64,000 nucleotides of DNA from Thelonectria olida. Lineage: Eukaryota; Ascomycota; Sordariomycetes; Hypocreales; Nectriaceae. The notes below the pieces were generated by a model, which was not told where the DNA came from, did not search any database, and saw only the letters and a list, made by a program, of their open reading frames with translations. The translations under genes and the position numbers were made by a program. Within the stretch, counting starts at the first letter, position 1; each line of letters begins with the position of its first letter. Location of the stretch: the NCBI GenBank assembly GCA_020736575.1, contig JAGPYM010000044.1, positions 1 to 64,000 of the forward strand, given 5' to 3'. Positions 24,558 through 37,984 of the stretch are shown here, in pieces.

Positions 24558-25245
24558 GTTCTACGCCGGAAGGATTCCGAAATTCCAATCAGCAGCACAG
24601 GTCAAACATGAAGCTGTGTACGTCTTGATCAAGATCGGCTGCTCTGGTAGGCAACTGTCTTTCGCCCTTGGGTTCTCTTCCCACAACGCAGACACTGGCG
24701 TGCATTGGAACACCACCATAAACAGGTATGATACGCCAAATACTGCTGTCAAGACCATTGAAATACGGAGGATCCAGATATGTTTGGTTTCGATTGAGAT
24801 GTGTAATAGGAAGAACCCCACGGATATCTTGAGAAGACATGTGCAAAAGATGTAGATCTGTTCACAAGCGAACCACACTATTGCTGTTAGTGGTGAAGAG
24901 AATGAGATAGCCATTGGTGACTTGATACTATGAGAGCGTTACTCTTTGACTAGGAGTCAAATTTCTGTGGTTTTTTCCCGTCCCATAGCAAACATCTAGG
25001 AGCTGACTTGTAAGATATAGCAGAAAGGAGATCTAATGATTTGTTAGCCTGCCAGTCTGAGTTAGGTCAACTAATCGATACTGAGACTTGCCAAAGTCAT
25101 AAGCATAAGTTTGTCATAGATCCCGAATCCGTATGATGTATCCTCGACAGTAAACGCGAAGCCCAATGACGATAGACGGAGGGATCATAAATATGAGGTT
25201 GACGGCAACGACTTGACCAATGCGATCCTGTATTGTTCTGATAAA
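24558..25245 (-). pseudogene. Rhodopsin-like integral membrane protein (PTH11-type) pseudogene
   Basis: On the minus strand the 5' part reads DRIGQVVAVNLIFMIPPSIV, then GLRVYCRGYIIR, and after a one-base frame change GFGIYDKLMLMTLASL. A later piece (24914-24561) reads IVWFACEQIYIFCTCLLKIS, GFFLLHIS, FQCTPVSALWE and AADWNFGILPA, then TAG. This order matches the fungal rhodopsin domain, the seven-helix family that includes Magnaporthe PTH11. The gene is broken by a frameshift near 25130 and by a stop where the family continues with two more helices, so no complete product is possible. Splicing between the pieces could not be fixed. Confidence 0.72.
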
Positions 25246-26700
25246 GTTATGCCATATTCAAAGACAAAGTCGACGTGGTAGTATGGAACAAGGAGACACA
25301 ACTTGAGAACCGCGAAAGCTATGACCGGCTAGAAAAGAGGCGTCGCTGGACGGACCGGGGATATTAGGATTTGAGAGATCAACGCAAACGTGATAATGTG
25401 GAGTAACAAACACGAAACCTGATTGACCCTCAGCAGCACGAATGTGGCGTAGGTACTCGCCTAGAAGTGTCTGAGCGCAGGCACATGCAACACAACCTCG
25501 TGCAAAGGCGCTAGTACTCTATCTTTAGTGTCTGTTCGATGATAGCTGGAGCTTTCTGGGCTTCGAACTCGTGGGCCATTTGCCTCAGATTGGCCTCGGC
25601 AGACAGAGATTTGTGCTATACACCGTACCCATGGTATCAAAATCGAGAAGCAGCCGTTAAACGGCCCCAAGGTTGTAGCCACTAGCCAAACTTTGCCTTG
25701 ACCTACGTAGTAGACTCTGGGGTTGGTTCTGAGCCTCGCGGTGTCTGCGTTGTCTTGGCTACGCCTAAACGCTTCTAGTCTGAGGCAGCCTGTGTTCTTG
25801 AGCCTAGTTTGAATGGGGTAAGTATTACCGGTTAATACTATAGTGGCATTCTCTCTTCTAAAGGCCTGAATTGTGCCATACCCAGAGCTACCCAGCCATG
25901 TGGCGCATCAAGTGTCTCGTAGTCCTCTCCGATTGTGACGACCCCGCCATTTACTCGGGACCTCTACCGGCCTCCCTCATGCTCGACAGTCAGGATTGCT
26001 GATACCCGACAAGACTATCAACCGGTGGGGACAATCTTCGTAACAAGGTCAAGGGTTTATGAAGCAAGAAACGAGCGCTCTGTGACTGTTTCGTTGAGCA
26101 ATCACCACTTTCCTATCTGAGCGTTGGGGAGCTCCGTCAATCGTCTTGTAGCGCAATGCAATCTGGCTGGCTGTCTCCACGAGGGCGACATCCATACCGG
26201 CTCGTCAACTTGGTATCTGTCCGGTGCGGCATGCAACATCATCCTTTGATAGGCAGTTGCCATGGCCATTCTGACATGGGTGGCCCCATCTGACGAAACA
26301 ATATGGAACCAAAGAACATCGTTGCCCTTCAAGGCTGCTTGGTATTCACGAATGTCGTCCTAGTATTGACCATGCCGCTTAATGACTTATAACCGTTTAT
26401 TTGAGACAAGCAATCAACCACTAATAAAACTTGTTCGATGTAATAAGGATGCCAGTACTTCTCGGGAGGGAACACAAATTAATGCCTCTAGTAGATACTC
26501 CATGGCGCTATTTGCAGTTCGAAATTGCCCATTATCACCCTTCTCAATAGGTTCAGATTTTCCACAACCAACACTACAAAAGGTTCTTTCGGCCTCGGCT
26601 TGTGTAGCTGCTCCTGACTCCCGTTGTCGCACTTGGCCTGAGTCTCCCTGAGGGACCGCTTCCCTCGAAGAATGTCAGTACAAACAGTTGCTTGCATTCC
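25246..26700. other. Intergenic stretch without a recognisable gene
   Basis: Only short overlapping frames are present on both strands and none carries a family signature. The stretch separates two pieces of rhodopsin-like genes and may include their eroded remains. Confidence 0.4.
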
Positions 26701-26711
26701 AAAATGTCCTG

Positions 26712-27040
26712 TCATTCCCGGTCCCAGGTGTCGTGAGTCTTGGGTAATTTCAGATAGTACGTATGCGATCTGATCATATTGCCCAACATTTCCAGCCGCC
26801 TTCCTGGGGATCTGATATAATGGCCCATTTGCTCCATACACGCATTGAGTTGTCGGTTCAGGCGAGAGGTGAGGCCGAGCTTCCAGCTGACTATCTTGGC
26901 CAATGGCCGTAATGTCGCCAGACTCCCTGCAGTAATGGCCAAACCCAACGCAACCTAGGACCAAATGGCGATGTCGAAGGTAGCCCCTAGAGTGACTTTG
27001 TGAGTTATAAGCCATATAAATGCGAAAACGCGCTTACATT
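26712..27040 (-). pseudogene. C-terminal fragment of a rhodopsin-like membrane protein gene
   Basis: The minus strand reads TFDIAIWS, an in-frame TAG, then VALGLAITAGSLATLRPLAK and IVSWKLGL. The IWSxVExxLGIxAGSLATLRPL pattern marks the seventh helix and tail of fungal rhodopsin-domain proteins. The TAG stands where many members have Gln or another non-stop residue, so CAG to TAG is the simplest explanation. Earlier helices are missing: the sequence runs into the AT-rich block at about 27.2 kb. It lies upstream of the other fragment (24558-25245), so it is either a second gene or a rearranged part of the same one. Confidence 0.62.
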
Positions 27041-27550
27041 TGAACCATTGGGATCATCCTAAGGCTAAGCCGGTGGCTATTACTAAACCTCGCTACCCTT
27101 GCCTAATTAAATCAAATCAAATCCAAAGCTATGCCTATTAAACACACTTGTTATTTACCTTTAGATATATGGACATCCATATCCGCACTAGCTGTTACAG
27201 CTATAAGATACGCACGGATAGTAATTAATAGAACAGCTAAATAGGGGTAAACTCTACTAAAGCTCTTTTAAGAAGGTGGGCGCGCTTATTATATATTAGT
27301 TATTTGTAAGAGTATATTAGGGCATTTTATTAGAAATTAAAGGAGGCTATAATATTATTAATATAGTAAAGTAAATAGTATAATATAAAAAGATTAATTA
27401 TTACTAAGCTAAGGAATTAATATATAGCTTATATAAAATGTACTAGTAGTATTTATAATTTTTTATTTATATATATATTTATATATAAAAAAGAAAATAT
27501 ATATATTTTTTAAAATATAAAACTAAAATATTAAAGTTTATTATTAAATA

Positions 27551-27555
27551 CTTTT
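27551..27555. repeat. Target-site duplication, left copy (CTTTT)
   Basis: CTTTT directly precedes the 5' LTR and is repeated exactly at 35626-35630 directly after the 3' LTR. A 5-bp duplication is usual for Ty3/gypsy integration. Confidence 0.8.
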
Positions 27556-27946
27556 TATCATAGCCCATATATAACCCAACTCCCACTAAAGCGGTCTGGG
27601 ACGGCAGAACCGCAAACAGCCCCACTTTTTCACAATCTTATATAAGATATTATTAAAGGACTAATAAGGACCGACCGGCAGTCCTAATAATCCTACCCTA
27701 GACTGATTTTTTAATTTTATTAGTTTTTAAAAGAATACTTAATATATAAATATATTTATTTAAATATATTAAATAGAATATAACTTTTTAGCTTTTAATA
27801 TAACTTGGTTATACTTATCTATTTTAAGTATATTACTAGATATAATAACCTACTATATTACTTAAACTTTAACGCCCTAATCTTTCTATTAATATAAACC
27901 TAGAACCCTCTAGTTTTATCTATTAAGAATTAACCAAATTATTACA
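27556..27946 (+). repeat. 5' LTR (391 bp)
   Basis: It begins TATCATAGCCCATATATAAC and ends AAATTATTACA, consistent with an original TG...CA terminus altered by RIP. It aligns without gaps to 35235-35625, also 391 bp. The differences I noted are transitions only, for example CGGTCTGGGACGGCAGAACC here versus CGGTCTAGGATAGTAGAACT in the 3' LTR. Confidence 0.88.
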
Positions 27947-30900
27947 TATTAAAAGCTCTTATTTAAAAGGTTACTATATTACCTTAAGTAATACTATACT
28001 ATTATAATTATATTTAAAAGTTAACCTACTAATACTCCTAACCCTATATTAAATAACTTACCCCTAGCTTATAATACTCTACCTAATAATATAAAGCTTA
28101 CTATTAAGGTCTAATAACTTTAGAACTTAATTAACTAATTCTATACTTAGGTGTAGAGTTAAAAATAATAAGCCCTAACTGTTTAATAGGATAGAGAATA
28201 TAATCCTAGTAAAGTAGTTAAACTACCTTAACTAGAACCCTTTAATAAAACCTTTAAAAATATTATATCTTTCCTTACATATTTTAAAACCTACTTCTAA
28301 TAGTTTCTATATAAACTTACCTTAGATAAAGGAAGGGTTATATATACTTATAGTTATATAAAGGGAACTGCAGCCATTTAGTTTGAACCTATTATAAGAG
28401 ACTACTTTAAGTATAATAATAATATTAGTTAAAATGAAAATATAATTAATATCTTTTTAAAATAGAATAATTTTAAAACTATATTTAAAGATATATTTAA
28501 AATAGTTAATAAAAAATAATAAGTAGCTACTAATATTTACTAGATTAAATAACTTAAATCTACTACTAGTTACTTTATTATATTTTAACAAATTGCAGCC
28601 AAACTTAAATAGAATAATAATATACTTATAAAAATCTACTATTAGAAACTTAAAAAAGAAATTAAAAATAAAATCTATAAGATAGAATGCCCAAGACCTT
28701 TATAGAGTTTATTACTATAGCTATTAAAATTAATAAAAGATAGTATAAATATAGAAAAGAGAAGGCCTAAAAATACCACATAGAATAAAACACCTCTTAC
28801 AATCCCTACTACCCTAACTAGTATTAAATAAAAATAATAAGGGAAAAGGAAGAGCCTATTAAAATAACACCTCCTATAGTACAAATTTAGGACTTATAAA
28901 GCTTGGAGCTATATAATAAGACTATTTGCAAGTTACTTATTAGAACTATAAAAAGAAGGGATATTTTAAAAGTAAGTATTAAAACCCTAATAAAACTAAC
29001 TAAAAGTTTAAACCTATTTTAAAAAGTAAGAGACACTTAAATAATACTAACTAATAGGACAAACTATAAATAGCAGTTAGAATAGCTACTAGAACCCTAG
29101 TAGTAACTACTATAATTATAACTAACCTAATAGATTATAATAAATAATATAAGTGCGCCCTATAGTATTAAGTAATATATATAAATAAAAATTACTATAT
29201 ATATATTAATAGTAAGGTTAATAAATACCTTGAACCCTAGGAGTATGCCCTAATATACTAAATAGCATACTATAATAATAACTGCCATACTTATAGGAAT
29301 AGTAAAAATAATAAATATTATTTCTACAAGCTTTAGTAAAAAAAGGATAAAAAATATAACTTATTATATATAATAAAACCTATCTAGAAAATTGCTAGAT
29401 TTATAAAAATAAGAAATAGGTAAAAGTACTAATTAATATACCTAAGGATAATATACCTAATTAAAACATTCTAAAAAAAACCCTTATAATAGTATAAAAT
29501 AGTTATAATAATAGAGGAATCCCTAATAATACTATACTATTAGTATTATAAAGTCTATATAAGAAATAGAAGGAAGCTAAGCATAATAATACTAATATAA
29601 TAATTTAACTAAACGCCCGATCTAACTTATATAAATAAAATATTACTAAATATACTATATAAAGACCAGTCCCTAAACTATAAAAGACTGGATATATTAG
29701 TTAGAATAATATAAAGACTCTTATAATAGTCTGTAAGAGTAAAATAGTAAGCCTAGAAGGAAGTAATATTATTTATAATAAAGAGGAAAAATAATATACT
29801 AAAACTAAAAACCTATAGCTAAAATGTTAATAAGTTAATAAACCTAATAATTTTAACCTAAGTCTAGCTAATACTAAACTTATTAACCTTATAAAATGAG
29901 AACTTGCAATTTAAAATAAGAATAATATCTTATAACCCTTTTTAATAGTATTAAATTTAAATAGGGCCTGAGAATTAGAACTACTAGTTAATATATAGTA
30001 TATATTTCCTAACTTGCTTAATAGTATATAGTTAACTAGATAGTTATAAACTAAAGAATTAGTTATTTATAAAATACCTAATAAAAAATTGGAAGATATT
30101 ATAAAAAAGGAAAGATAAAATAAGTCTACCTAATTTATAAATAGATTAAATAAGAATAGAAAATCGATATTAAAAAACTTTACATTTATAATATAATATA
30201 ATAAGTAATACAATCCGGAAGATATAAACTTTATTAATTTTATAAAGATAATACACCTATTTTTAGTATAATATACTAGAATTACTATATAATTTTATAA
30301 GTATCTTACTACTATTATAATTGCATATACTACTTAAATAATAAAGTTAAAAATAACTACTACCTACTATAATTAGGATTATACCTAATTGGATAATAGT
30401 ATTAAGCTACTAATCTAGTATTATAAAAGACTATAACCTAGCTATACTATTTAAATATTACCATTCTAATAGAGTACATATATGCACTTCTTAAGAAATA
30501 TATAAATAAAACATATAATAAAGTTAAATGCTTATACCCTAAGTGCTTATATATAAATAAGCTAAGATAGTAGATTAGTATAAAAAGCATCTAGTATAAT
30601 ATATACAACCTTATAATATGCCACTTAAAAAGAATAATATAGTAGAAGACTAGGTTAAGGAAGTATATTAGAAGTTAAAAAATAATAAACGCTGCTTATA
30701 ATAGAGCTATAAGACTAGTAAGAGTAGGAGGAATTTGTAAAACCTCTAAAGAGAGCTTTATATATAATATAAAGACCTAATAATATATTATTATAATAGT
30801 AAATAATACTATAAGTATAAATTAAGGGATAATAGTTTATTATATTAGTAGATAGTAAAGTGAAAATAAATAGAGTTAATTTATAAATAGTTAATTATTT

Positions 30901-33900
30901 TAAACTATTATAAAAGGATAAGGATATACCTTATAGAATATCTAATATAAAAGGAAAACTATTTAAGTATAAAAATAAATAAATTACTTATAAGATTAAT
31001 TATTTTAAAATATTTATTAAAAGAAAAAATCAAGGAGTTAATCTTAATATTATACCTTTTTAAAAATATAACTTACTCCTAAATTACTTATAGCTTTACT
31101 AATATAACCCCCTTATTAATTAGTATACTAATTAGGTATAAGCTTTTTAAAGTAATATAGCTAATAATATAAATAATAATTTAAATAATATAAGATTTTA
31201 AACTTTTATTAAAAAGAATAAAAAAGTACGGCAGAGTAATAATAAAAATACTTCCCAATTTATAGAAAAGTATAACCTTTAAAAGGAATATAATATAAAT
31301 ATAAGAAAGAGCAAGTGTAATAAATATAATAAATAATTACATTCCTTAAGAAAATATTTATATAAATAAATAAAAACCTTAAAAAATAGAAGGAATTATC
31401 TAATAATAGACTTAAGAATGTACTAGTATAGTATAAGTATATAAAAACTATTTATTAAAAAACTAGAAATAGGACTATTAGAGCATTTTTAATAGGATTA
31501 TAAGATTTAGCTTAAAGATGGAATATTAACTATATTCCACCCTATTTATAACCTTAATAAAGTATAGCTATATAAGCTTAAAAACTACCTTAAAAAAATA
31601 TTAAGAAAAGGATATATTAGGATTTTTAAATTAAAAGCAGGCTATCTAGTTATATTTGTTTTAAAAAGAATAAAAAGCTCTAACTTATTATAAATTACTA
31701 AAGGCTTAATAATATTACTATTAAAAATAGAACACTCTTGCTTTTAATTAACAAACTAAAGGACTGACTTTATAAAATAAAGTACTTTACTATATTAGAT
31801 CTAAAGGGAGCTTATAACTTATTTATATTAAAAAAAATATAAATAGAAAACCACTTTTAAAATAAAATTCGGGCTATATAAATATCTTATTATACCTTTT
31901 AGTCTTACTAATATACTAGTAATATTCTAATAAATAATTAATAATATATTATAAGAATACCTAAATGTATTTATAGTATACTACCTTAATAATATCCTTA
32001 TTTTCTTTAGAATAGAAGAAGAATATATAAAATATATTTATAAGGTACTATAAGCTCTTAAAGATATTAAACTGCTAGTTAAACTGAAGAAAAGTTATTT
32101 CCATATATTAAAAGTGGAATTTCTAGAATATATTATCTCCTATAATAAGATATAAATGGACTTAAAGAAACTTTTAATAGTTAAAAATTAGAAGAAACTA
32201 AATTAGTTAAGAAAGTATAAGCCTTCTAGGATTTGCAAACTACTACTATAAGTTCTTTAAAGATTTTAAAAACTAGCTGCACCCTTATTAAGTTAATAAA
32301 AAAGAATCGACTATTTATTTAGAAACCTAACATTTAGAAAGCCTTTAATAAAATTAAAAATCTTATTTTTAGTAAACTAGTATTTAAGATATTTAACCCT
32401 ATATAACCTATTAAATTAAAATAGACTCTTTAACTTTGCCCTAGGAGCCTAGATTAAATAATATAATAATAATAGAAAGTTACACCTAATTGCATTCTAC
32501 TTTATAAGTTATATAAAGTAGAATTTAACTACCCTATTTATAATAAAGAATTTCTTATAATAGTCTAAACTTTTAAAAAATTCTAATAATACCTATTAGA
32601 AAGCTACTATTAGATTATAATTTATATAAACTATAAGAATATCTCTTACTTTACTACTATTTAATAATTAGCAGATAATAACTTAAATATATTAAATACT
32701 TATTAGAATTTAATTATATTATTAAGTATAAGAAAGGATTAGAAAATAGTAAAGCTAATACTATTAGCTAATAACCTGATTTTAATATAAGTAAGGTTAA
32801 AATAGAGGAATAACTATTAACTCTTATATTTAAAGGATATTTAAAATAGAAGTATATTATAACTACTATTACCTAATATATTCCTAAATATTTAATAGAA
32901 TAATAGAAAGAATATATCTAATAATTAATTACTAGAAATAAGCTTAAATAATTATTACTAAATAAGCAGATTAAGTTAACTTAGTATTAGAAATAATTAC
33001 CTATTAAAAAATAATCTACTTACCTTAAAAATATAAAATGAATTTATTAAATACTATTATTAAACTATTAAGTATTATAAGAAATAGAATAACTTATAAT
33101 TTAGAATTTCTTTAATAAGAATTTCTAGTAGGAAGGAGCTAGACTAAATAACTACCTCTATTACAATTAGTACCTAAAGAATAAAGGCCTTACCCTAAGG
33201 ATAATAGGAAGAACCCCTATTAGTAATACCCTTATAGTAATATATATAGTAAAATAGGAAATTACTACTTAAATAAATCCTAAAATATAATAAACAATTA
33301 CTAAGTAATAAAAAATAAATAAGTAATAAGTATTAGAATACTTATAAGAGAACCTTATATAGGAAATCTATAAACACCCGCTTTACGGACACTAAGGAAT
33401 TAATAAAACCCTTAAACGAGTTAAAATAACATTTTTATTTCCTAGAGTTAAAAAAATAGTTAAAAAATTATTAAATAATGCCTTATTTGTAATAAGATAA
33501 AGTATAATAATATAAACCTTATAGAGAACTGCAGCCTATATTAGTCGCGAAATAACTATAGGACTTAATTATTATAAACTTTATTATAAAATTACCCCTA
33601 TTATTAGACCCTATTATAAGCACGGCCTATAATAGCATTCTAGTTATTATTAATAGACTTATTAAATTTTCCTATTTTATTTTATATTAAAAAGTAATAG
33701 ATATAGAAGAATTTTCTTATATCTTTTTATAAAATATTATTAGTATATATAAACTACCTAATATAATTATTTTAAATAGAGGACCACCCTTTTTTTAAAC
33801 TTTTAATAATGCCTTATAGTAAGAATTGGGCTAAACTATAAGTTAACTACTACTTAAAGACTATAAGTTAATAATAGACTAAATAAATAAATTAAGTTTA

Positions 33901-35234
33901 AAAACCTACTTTATTATTATATTAATTATATTTAAAATAATTAGGTTAAAAACTACTAATAGTATAATAGCTATAATATAGTAACTAATAAAAGTACTAA
34001 ATTATACTAAGCTATATAAACTTTAGATTTACCCCTAATACTTATAAGATTTAAGAATAGACTACTTATACTATAGCTATTCTTATATTAGATTAACTTA
34101 AGAATTTATATAAAAAATACATATAAAACTTTCTTTTATTTAGAAAATATATAAAAAATACTATAATTAGAAAAGGTTAAAAGGACTAACCTTTTAAAGG
34201 GAGATATAATACTCCTTATTATAAAAAATATTAATATAAAATAACTAAATAAAAAACTTAATTATAAATATATTAACCTTATAAAATTTAAAAAAAATCT
34301 TAAAAATAATATAAATTAGACTTAAAATTAAAATACTTATCTAATTTTTTATATTTCCTTACTTAAGTTAATAGAAGGAATAGTTATAATTAAATAGAAT
34401 AAACTAGAAATAGAAATTAAAGACCTAAAAATATAAAGTAGAACAATTATTAGTATAAGGAAGGAATAACTAATAGAATAAAATAAATAAATACCTTATT
34501 AAATAGAAGGATATATTAAATTAGAAAATATATAAGAACTACTTAAATACCTTACTATATATAGCGCCTACTAAAAGACTTTTACTAATAATAGTAAAAG
34601 GAAAGGAAAACTCCTTAAACCTATAGTATTCCAATAATAAGTTAAAAGCCCCTAGGGATGCAGCCTCTAATACTACGCAGGCTCCTTGCGCACTAGAAAC
34701 CTAACTCTTCCAAACCCTATAAACTATAAGAGACCAGTCCTCCCCTTCTTTTTTAATAAATCTTTTACTTTTAAATCTAAATAAATAACTATTACTACTT
34801 TAGTGCCTCTTAGCCTCTAGCTCCTTGCTTTTTAAGTGTTTTACTTATATATATTTTTAAATATTAAGCAGTTAGCTAAAAACTACTATTAAAAAAGAAC
34901 TTAAAAACCTATAAAATAAAGCCACTCCTGCACTATTATAAACTACTTAGCCTTTATATAACTAGAATACTAGTGTAAATAATCCTAATAGATTATAGGA
35001 GATTTTTAGATAATAATAATAAAATAAGGTATAATTTTAAAATTAAAAGTATTAATATATAAAGTAAAGCCTTATACTCTTTTAATTTATAAGAAGATTT
35101 TTATTTTAAAATATAACTAGATATAATATTATATAATAGAATATTTTAAAGAATAAGTTTAACCTACTAATAAGAAAATTAATTATAGTTTACTTATATA
35201 GCCTTAAGGTAAGACTAATAGAGGGGAGATATTA

Positions 35235-35625
35235 TATTATAGCCTATATATAACTTAACTCTTATTAAAGCGGTCTAGGATAGTAGAACTGCAAATAGCC
35301 CCACTTTTTTATAATCTTATATAAGATATTATTAAAGGACTGATAAGGACCGACTAGCAGTTCTAATAATCCTACCCTAGACCGATTTTTTAACTTTATT
35401 AGTCTCTAGAAGAATATTTAATATATAAATATATTTATTTAAATATATTAGATAGAATATAGCTTTTTAGCTTTTAATATAACTTAATTACACTTATTTA
35501 CTTTAAGTATATTACTAAATGTAATAACCCACTATATTACTTAGACTTTAATGCCCTAATCTTTCTACTAATATAAACCTAGAACCCTTTAGTTTTATCT
35601 ATTAGGAATTAATTAGATTGTTATA
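35235..35625 (+). repeat. 3' LTR (391 bp)
   Basis: It has the same length as the 5' LTR and aligns to it end to end, from TATTATAGCCTATATATAAC to AGATTGTTATA. Each LTR carries transitions the other lacks, so mutation went on independently after insertion. Confidence 0.88.
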
Positions 35626-35630
35626 CTTTT
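35626..35630. repeat. Target-site duplication, right copy (CTTTT)
   Basis: This exact repeat of 27551-27555 lies immediately after the 3' LTR. Confidence 0.8.
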
Positions 35631-35700
35631 AGCTTTTTTATATTATTTTTATTTAATAGATAGCTTATTTAACTATAATATTAAAAGCTTAACTATTTTT

Positions 35701-35812
35701 TATATTTATATAAAATAGTTTTTATTTTTATATTTATATAAAATAGTTTTTATTTTTATATTTATATAAAATAGTTTTTATTTTTATATTTATATAAAAT
35801 AGTTTAATTTAA
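35701..35812. repeat. 28-bp tandem repeat, four copies
   Basis: The word TATATTTATATAAAATAGTT starts at 35701, 35729, 35757 and 35785, separated by TTTATTTT, giving an exact 28-bp period. The copies are almost identical, in contrast to the diverged repeats around them, which suggests recent slippage expansion. Confidence 0.88.
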
Positions 35813-36904
35813 ATTTATTATAAAATATATATATTTTTTATAATTTTAATATATAAGAACTAAGGTTTACTCTTATTTAAAAAAGTAATATATAGGGCTA
35901 AAATTTTATATTTTATTTTTTAAACTTTTATTTGCCTTACTTTTATTAGTTTATATTTTATTTTCTTAAGCCTATTTTATTAAATAAAAAGAGCTATTTA
36001 TAAAAATATATATAGTATTATTTTTATAAGTACAATTAAATATTTCCTTATTTGATTTTTAATTTTTCTAGCTTATAATAGCCTGATTTTAATTTTATTA
36101 GTTATATAATATATATAATATATATAATATTAAAATAATACCTTTTTAAATATTATACTATTATTAAAAGTAGTATATTAATATTAATTTTAGTAATTTA
36201 GTTTAATATTTAAAACTTATATTAAAACTTATAAACTTAATAATTAGAAATATTAAAAAAATAATTTAAAACTTAAAGCTTTATTTTTTTAATATTATAC
36301 CTTTTATATTTTTATAATTAGTAATTTTTATTATTATATTAACTTTTTTATATATTCTTTTACTTAGTTACCTTACTTATTTTTATTAGCTTAATTGCTT
36401 TTAAACCCACTTAACTTATTTTTACACTTTCTTTTTTTCTTAACTCTTTTAGCCCCTCCCACTTTTTAACTCTTTCATTCACTTGCCTATTAATTTACTT
36501 TTTAATTATAGTTTGTTTAATTATTAGAAAGTTAGCTATATTAAGTTATATATTATATAATTAGTTAAATTATATAAACTAGAGCTTAAAAGAGTAATGC
36601 TTTTATATTAGAAGCTTAAAATAAAGTTTTTTAAGTAAGGTTTATTTAGTAAGAACTTTCATTTAAAAACTAATTATAAACCTTATAAAAAAGCTTATTA
36701 TAATAAATATAAAGTTGGGTTTTACTTATATTAACTTTTATTATATACTAGTACTAGGCTTGTTTTAATAAATAATACTTTTTATATTAGCTTTTTTATA
36801 ATTAGATTTTAATACTAATAAATTAAATTTATAATATAAAAAGTTTAAATATATATAATAGTATATTTAAAAATATAAATATTATATAATATTAATAATT
36901 CCAG

Positions 36905-37330
36905 CTTAAGGTATAATAGTATATTTCTAGTTATAATTAAATTAAACCTTTTAAATTAGAAACTTAAGTTAAAAATAAAAAAAACTATAATTAGTTTAGT
37001 TTTAATAGTAAGCAGCTAGTTAAATATAAGTAATTTTTATAACACTTTTAAGCTATATATAAAAGGGCTTTCTAATTAGCTTATATTATATTAATATATA
37101 AATAATTAAATATAATTAGTAAATTTCTAATATTATAAAATTTAAAAGCTAGTTTTAAAAGCTAAAATATATTATATTAGCTATTAATTAATTAATTATA
37201 ATATTATATATTATAGCTAATTGCTTATAAAAGTATTTAATATTATATATTTAAAAGTTAAAAGTTTTTCCCTTATAAATAATATAAAATAGAGCTAGCT
37301 ATAAAAAATATAAAGTTTTATAAATAATAA
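36905..37330 (+). repeat. Repeat family R1, heavily mutated copy
   Basis: It aligns with 11386-11815: AAAAGGGCTTTCTAATTAGC here for AAAAGGGCTTTCTAATTGGC there, and ATTAATATATAAATAA for ATTAGTATACAAATAA. Nearly every GC position of the 11.4-kb copy is A or T here. Confidence 0.68.
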
Positions 37331-37984
37331 TACTAATAATAAAAAATAAGCTAATAATTTTATTATAAATTTAAAATATTTTAATATAAAATTTACTTAG
37401 TTTTATATAAAAATACAAAGTAGTATTTATAATTAGTAAAAGGAAAATAAGTTTTTAATATATTATAATATAATATAATTAATATATAAAAACTAGAAAG
37501 CTTATTATATTATAAAAGAAAATATAAAATAAAATAATTTAAACTCTTTTTTATAATAAAAGAGAAAATTAGAAATAAGTAAATTAATATAATTTTTAAT
37601 AAAACGTTTTTTAAATATAAGTTCTAGCTATATTAGTAAATTATATTTACTTATTAAATATAGCATTTAGCTTTAATAATTTAACTTTATTTTAATTAAC
37701 TTTTAAATAATACTTATAATATATTTAACTATTTAATATTAGAATTTAAAAAGTATAATAAATTATAATATTTATATAAGTAAAAAGTATTATATTTATT
37801 AAATAGTTTATAAAAATATAAAATTGTTTTTATAATAAAATATTTAATAAAAATAATTATAAAAGCTATATATATTAGTAATAAAAGCTAAGTAAAATAA
37901 AAAATAAATATTAATATATAATATAAAATATTATTAAATGTAATATTATTTATAAAAAACGCTATAATTTTAAATATATAATAA

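Larger units (their letters stand above)
27556..35625 (+). mobile_element. Ty3/gypsy-type LTR retrotransposon, inactivated by RIP
   Basis: The element is 8070 bp including two 391-bp LTRs and is flanked by CTTTT duplications. Order on the plus strand: a gag zinc-knuckle relic at about 28942-28980 (...KKGYFK..., from a CCHC box); reverse transcriptase at about 31735-32010 (LDLKGAYNL-like text, a region matching KYLIMPF, and YLNNIL where the catalytic YLDDIL should be); an integrase zinc-binding relic at about 33370-33490 (HPLYGH, GINKTLKRVK, HFYF); and an integrase core relic at about 33640-33690 (VIINRLIKF for VIVDRLTKF). A polypurine tract GAGGGGAGAT precedes the 3' LTR. RT before integrase places it in Ty3/gypsy. 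Dozens of stops and Asp-to-Asn changes in both catalytic sites show it is dead. Confidence 0.9.

Noticed and set aside
26488..27015. 175-codon minus-strand frame near 26.5-27 kb
   Set aside because: The rhodopsin-tail similarity is in a different phase; this frame is a shadow that happens to stay open.
28675..28884. 69-codon minus-strand frame in the retrotransposon
   Set aside because: It is antisense within gag remains, Tyr/Phe/Leu-rich by base composition only.
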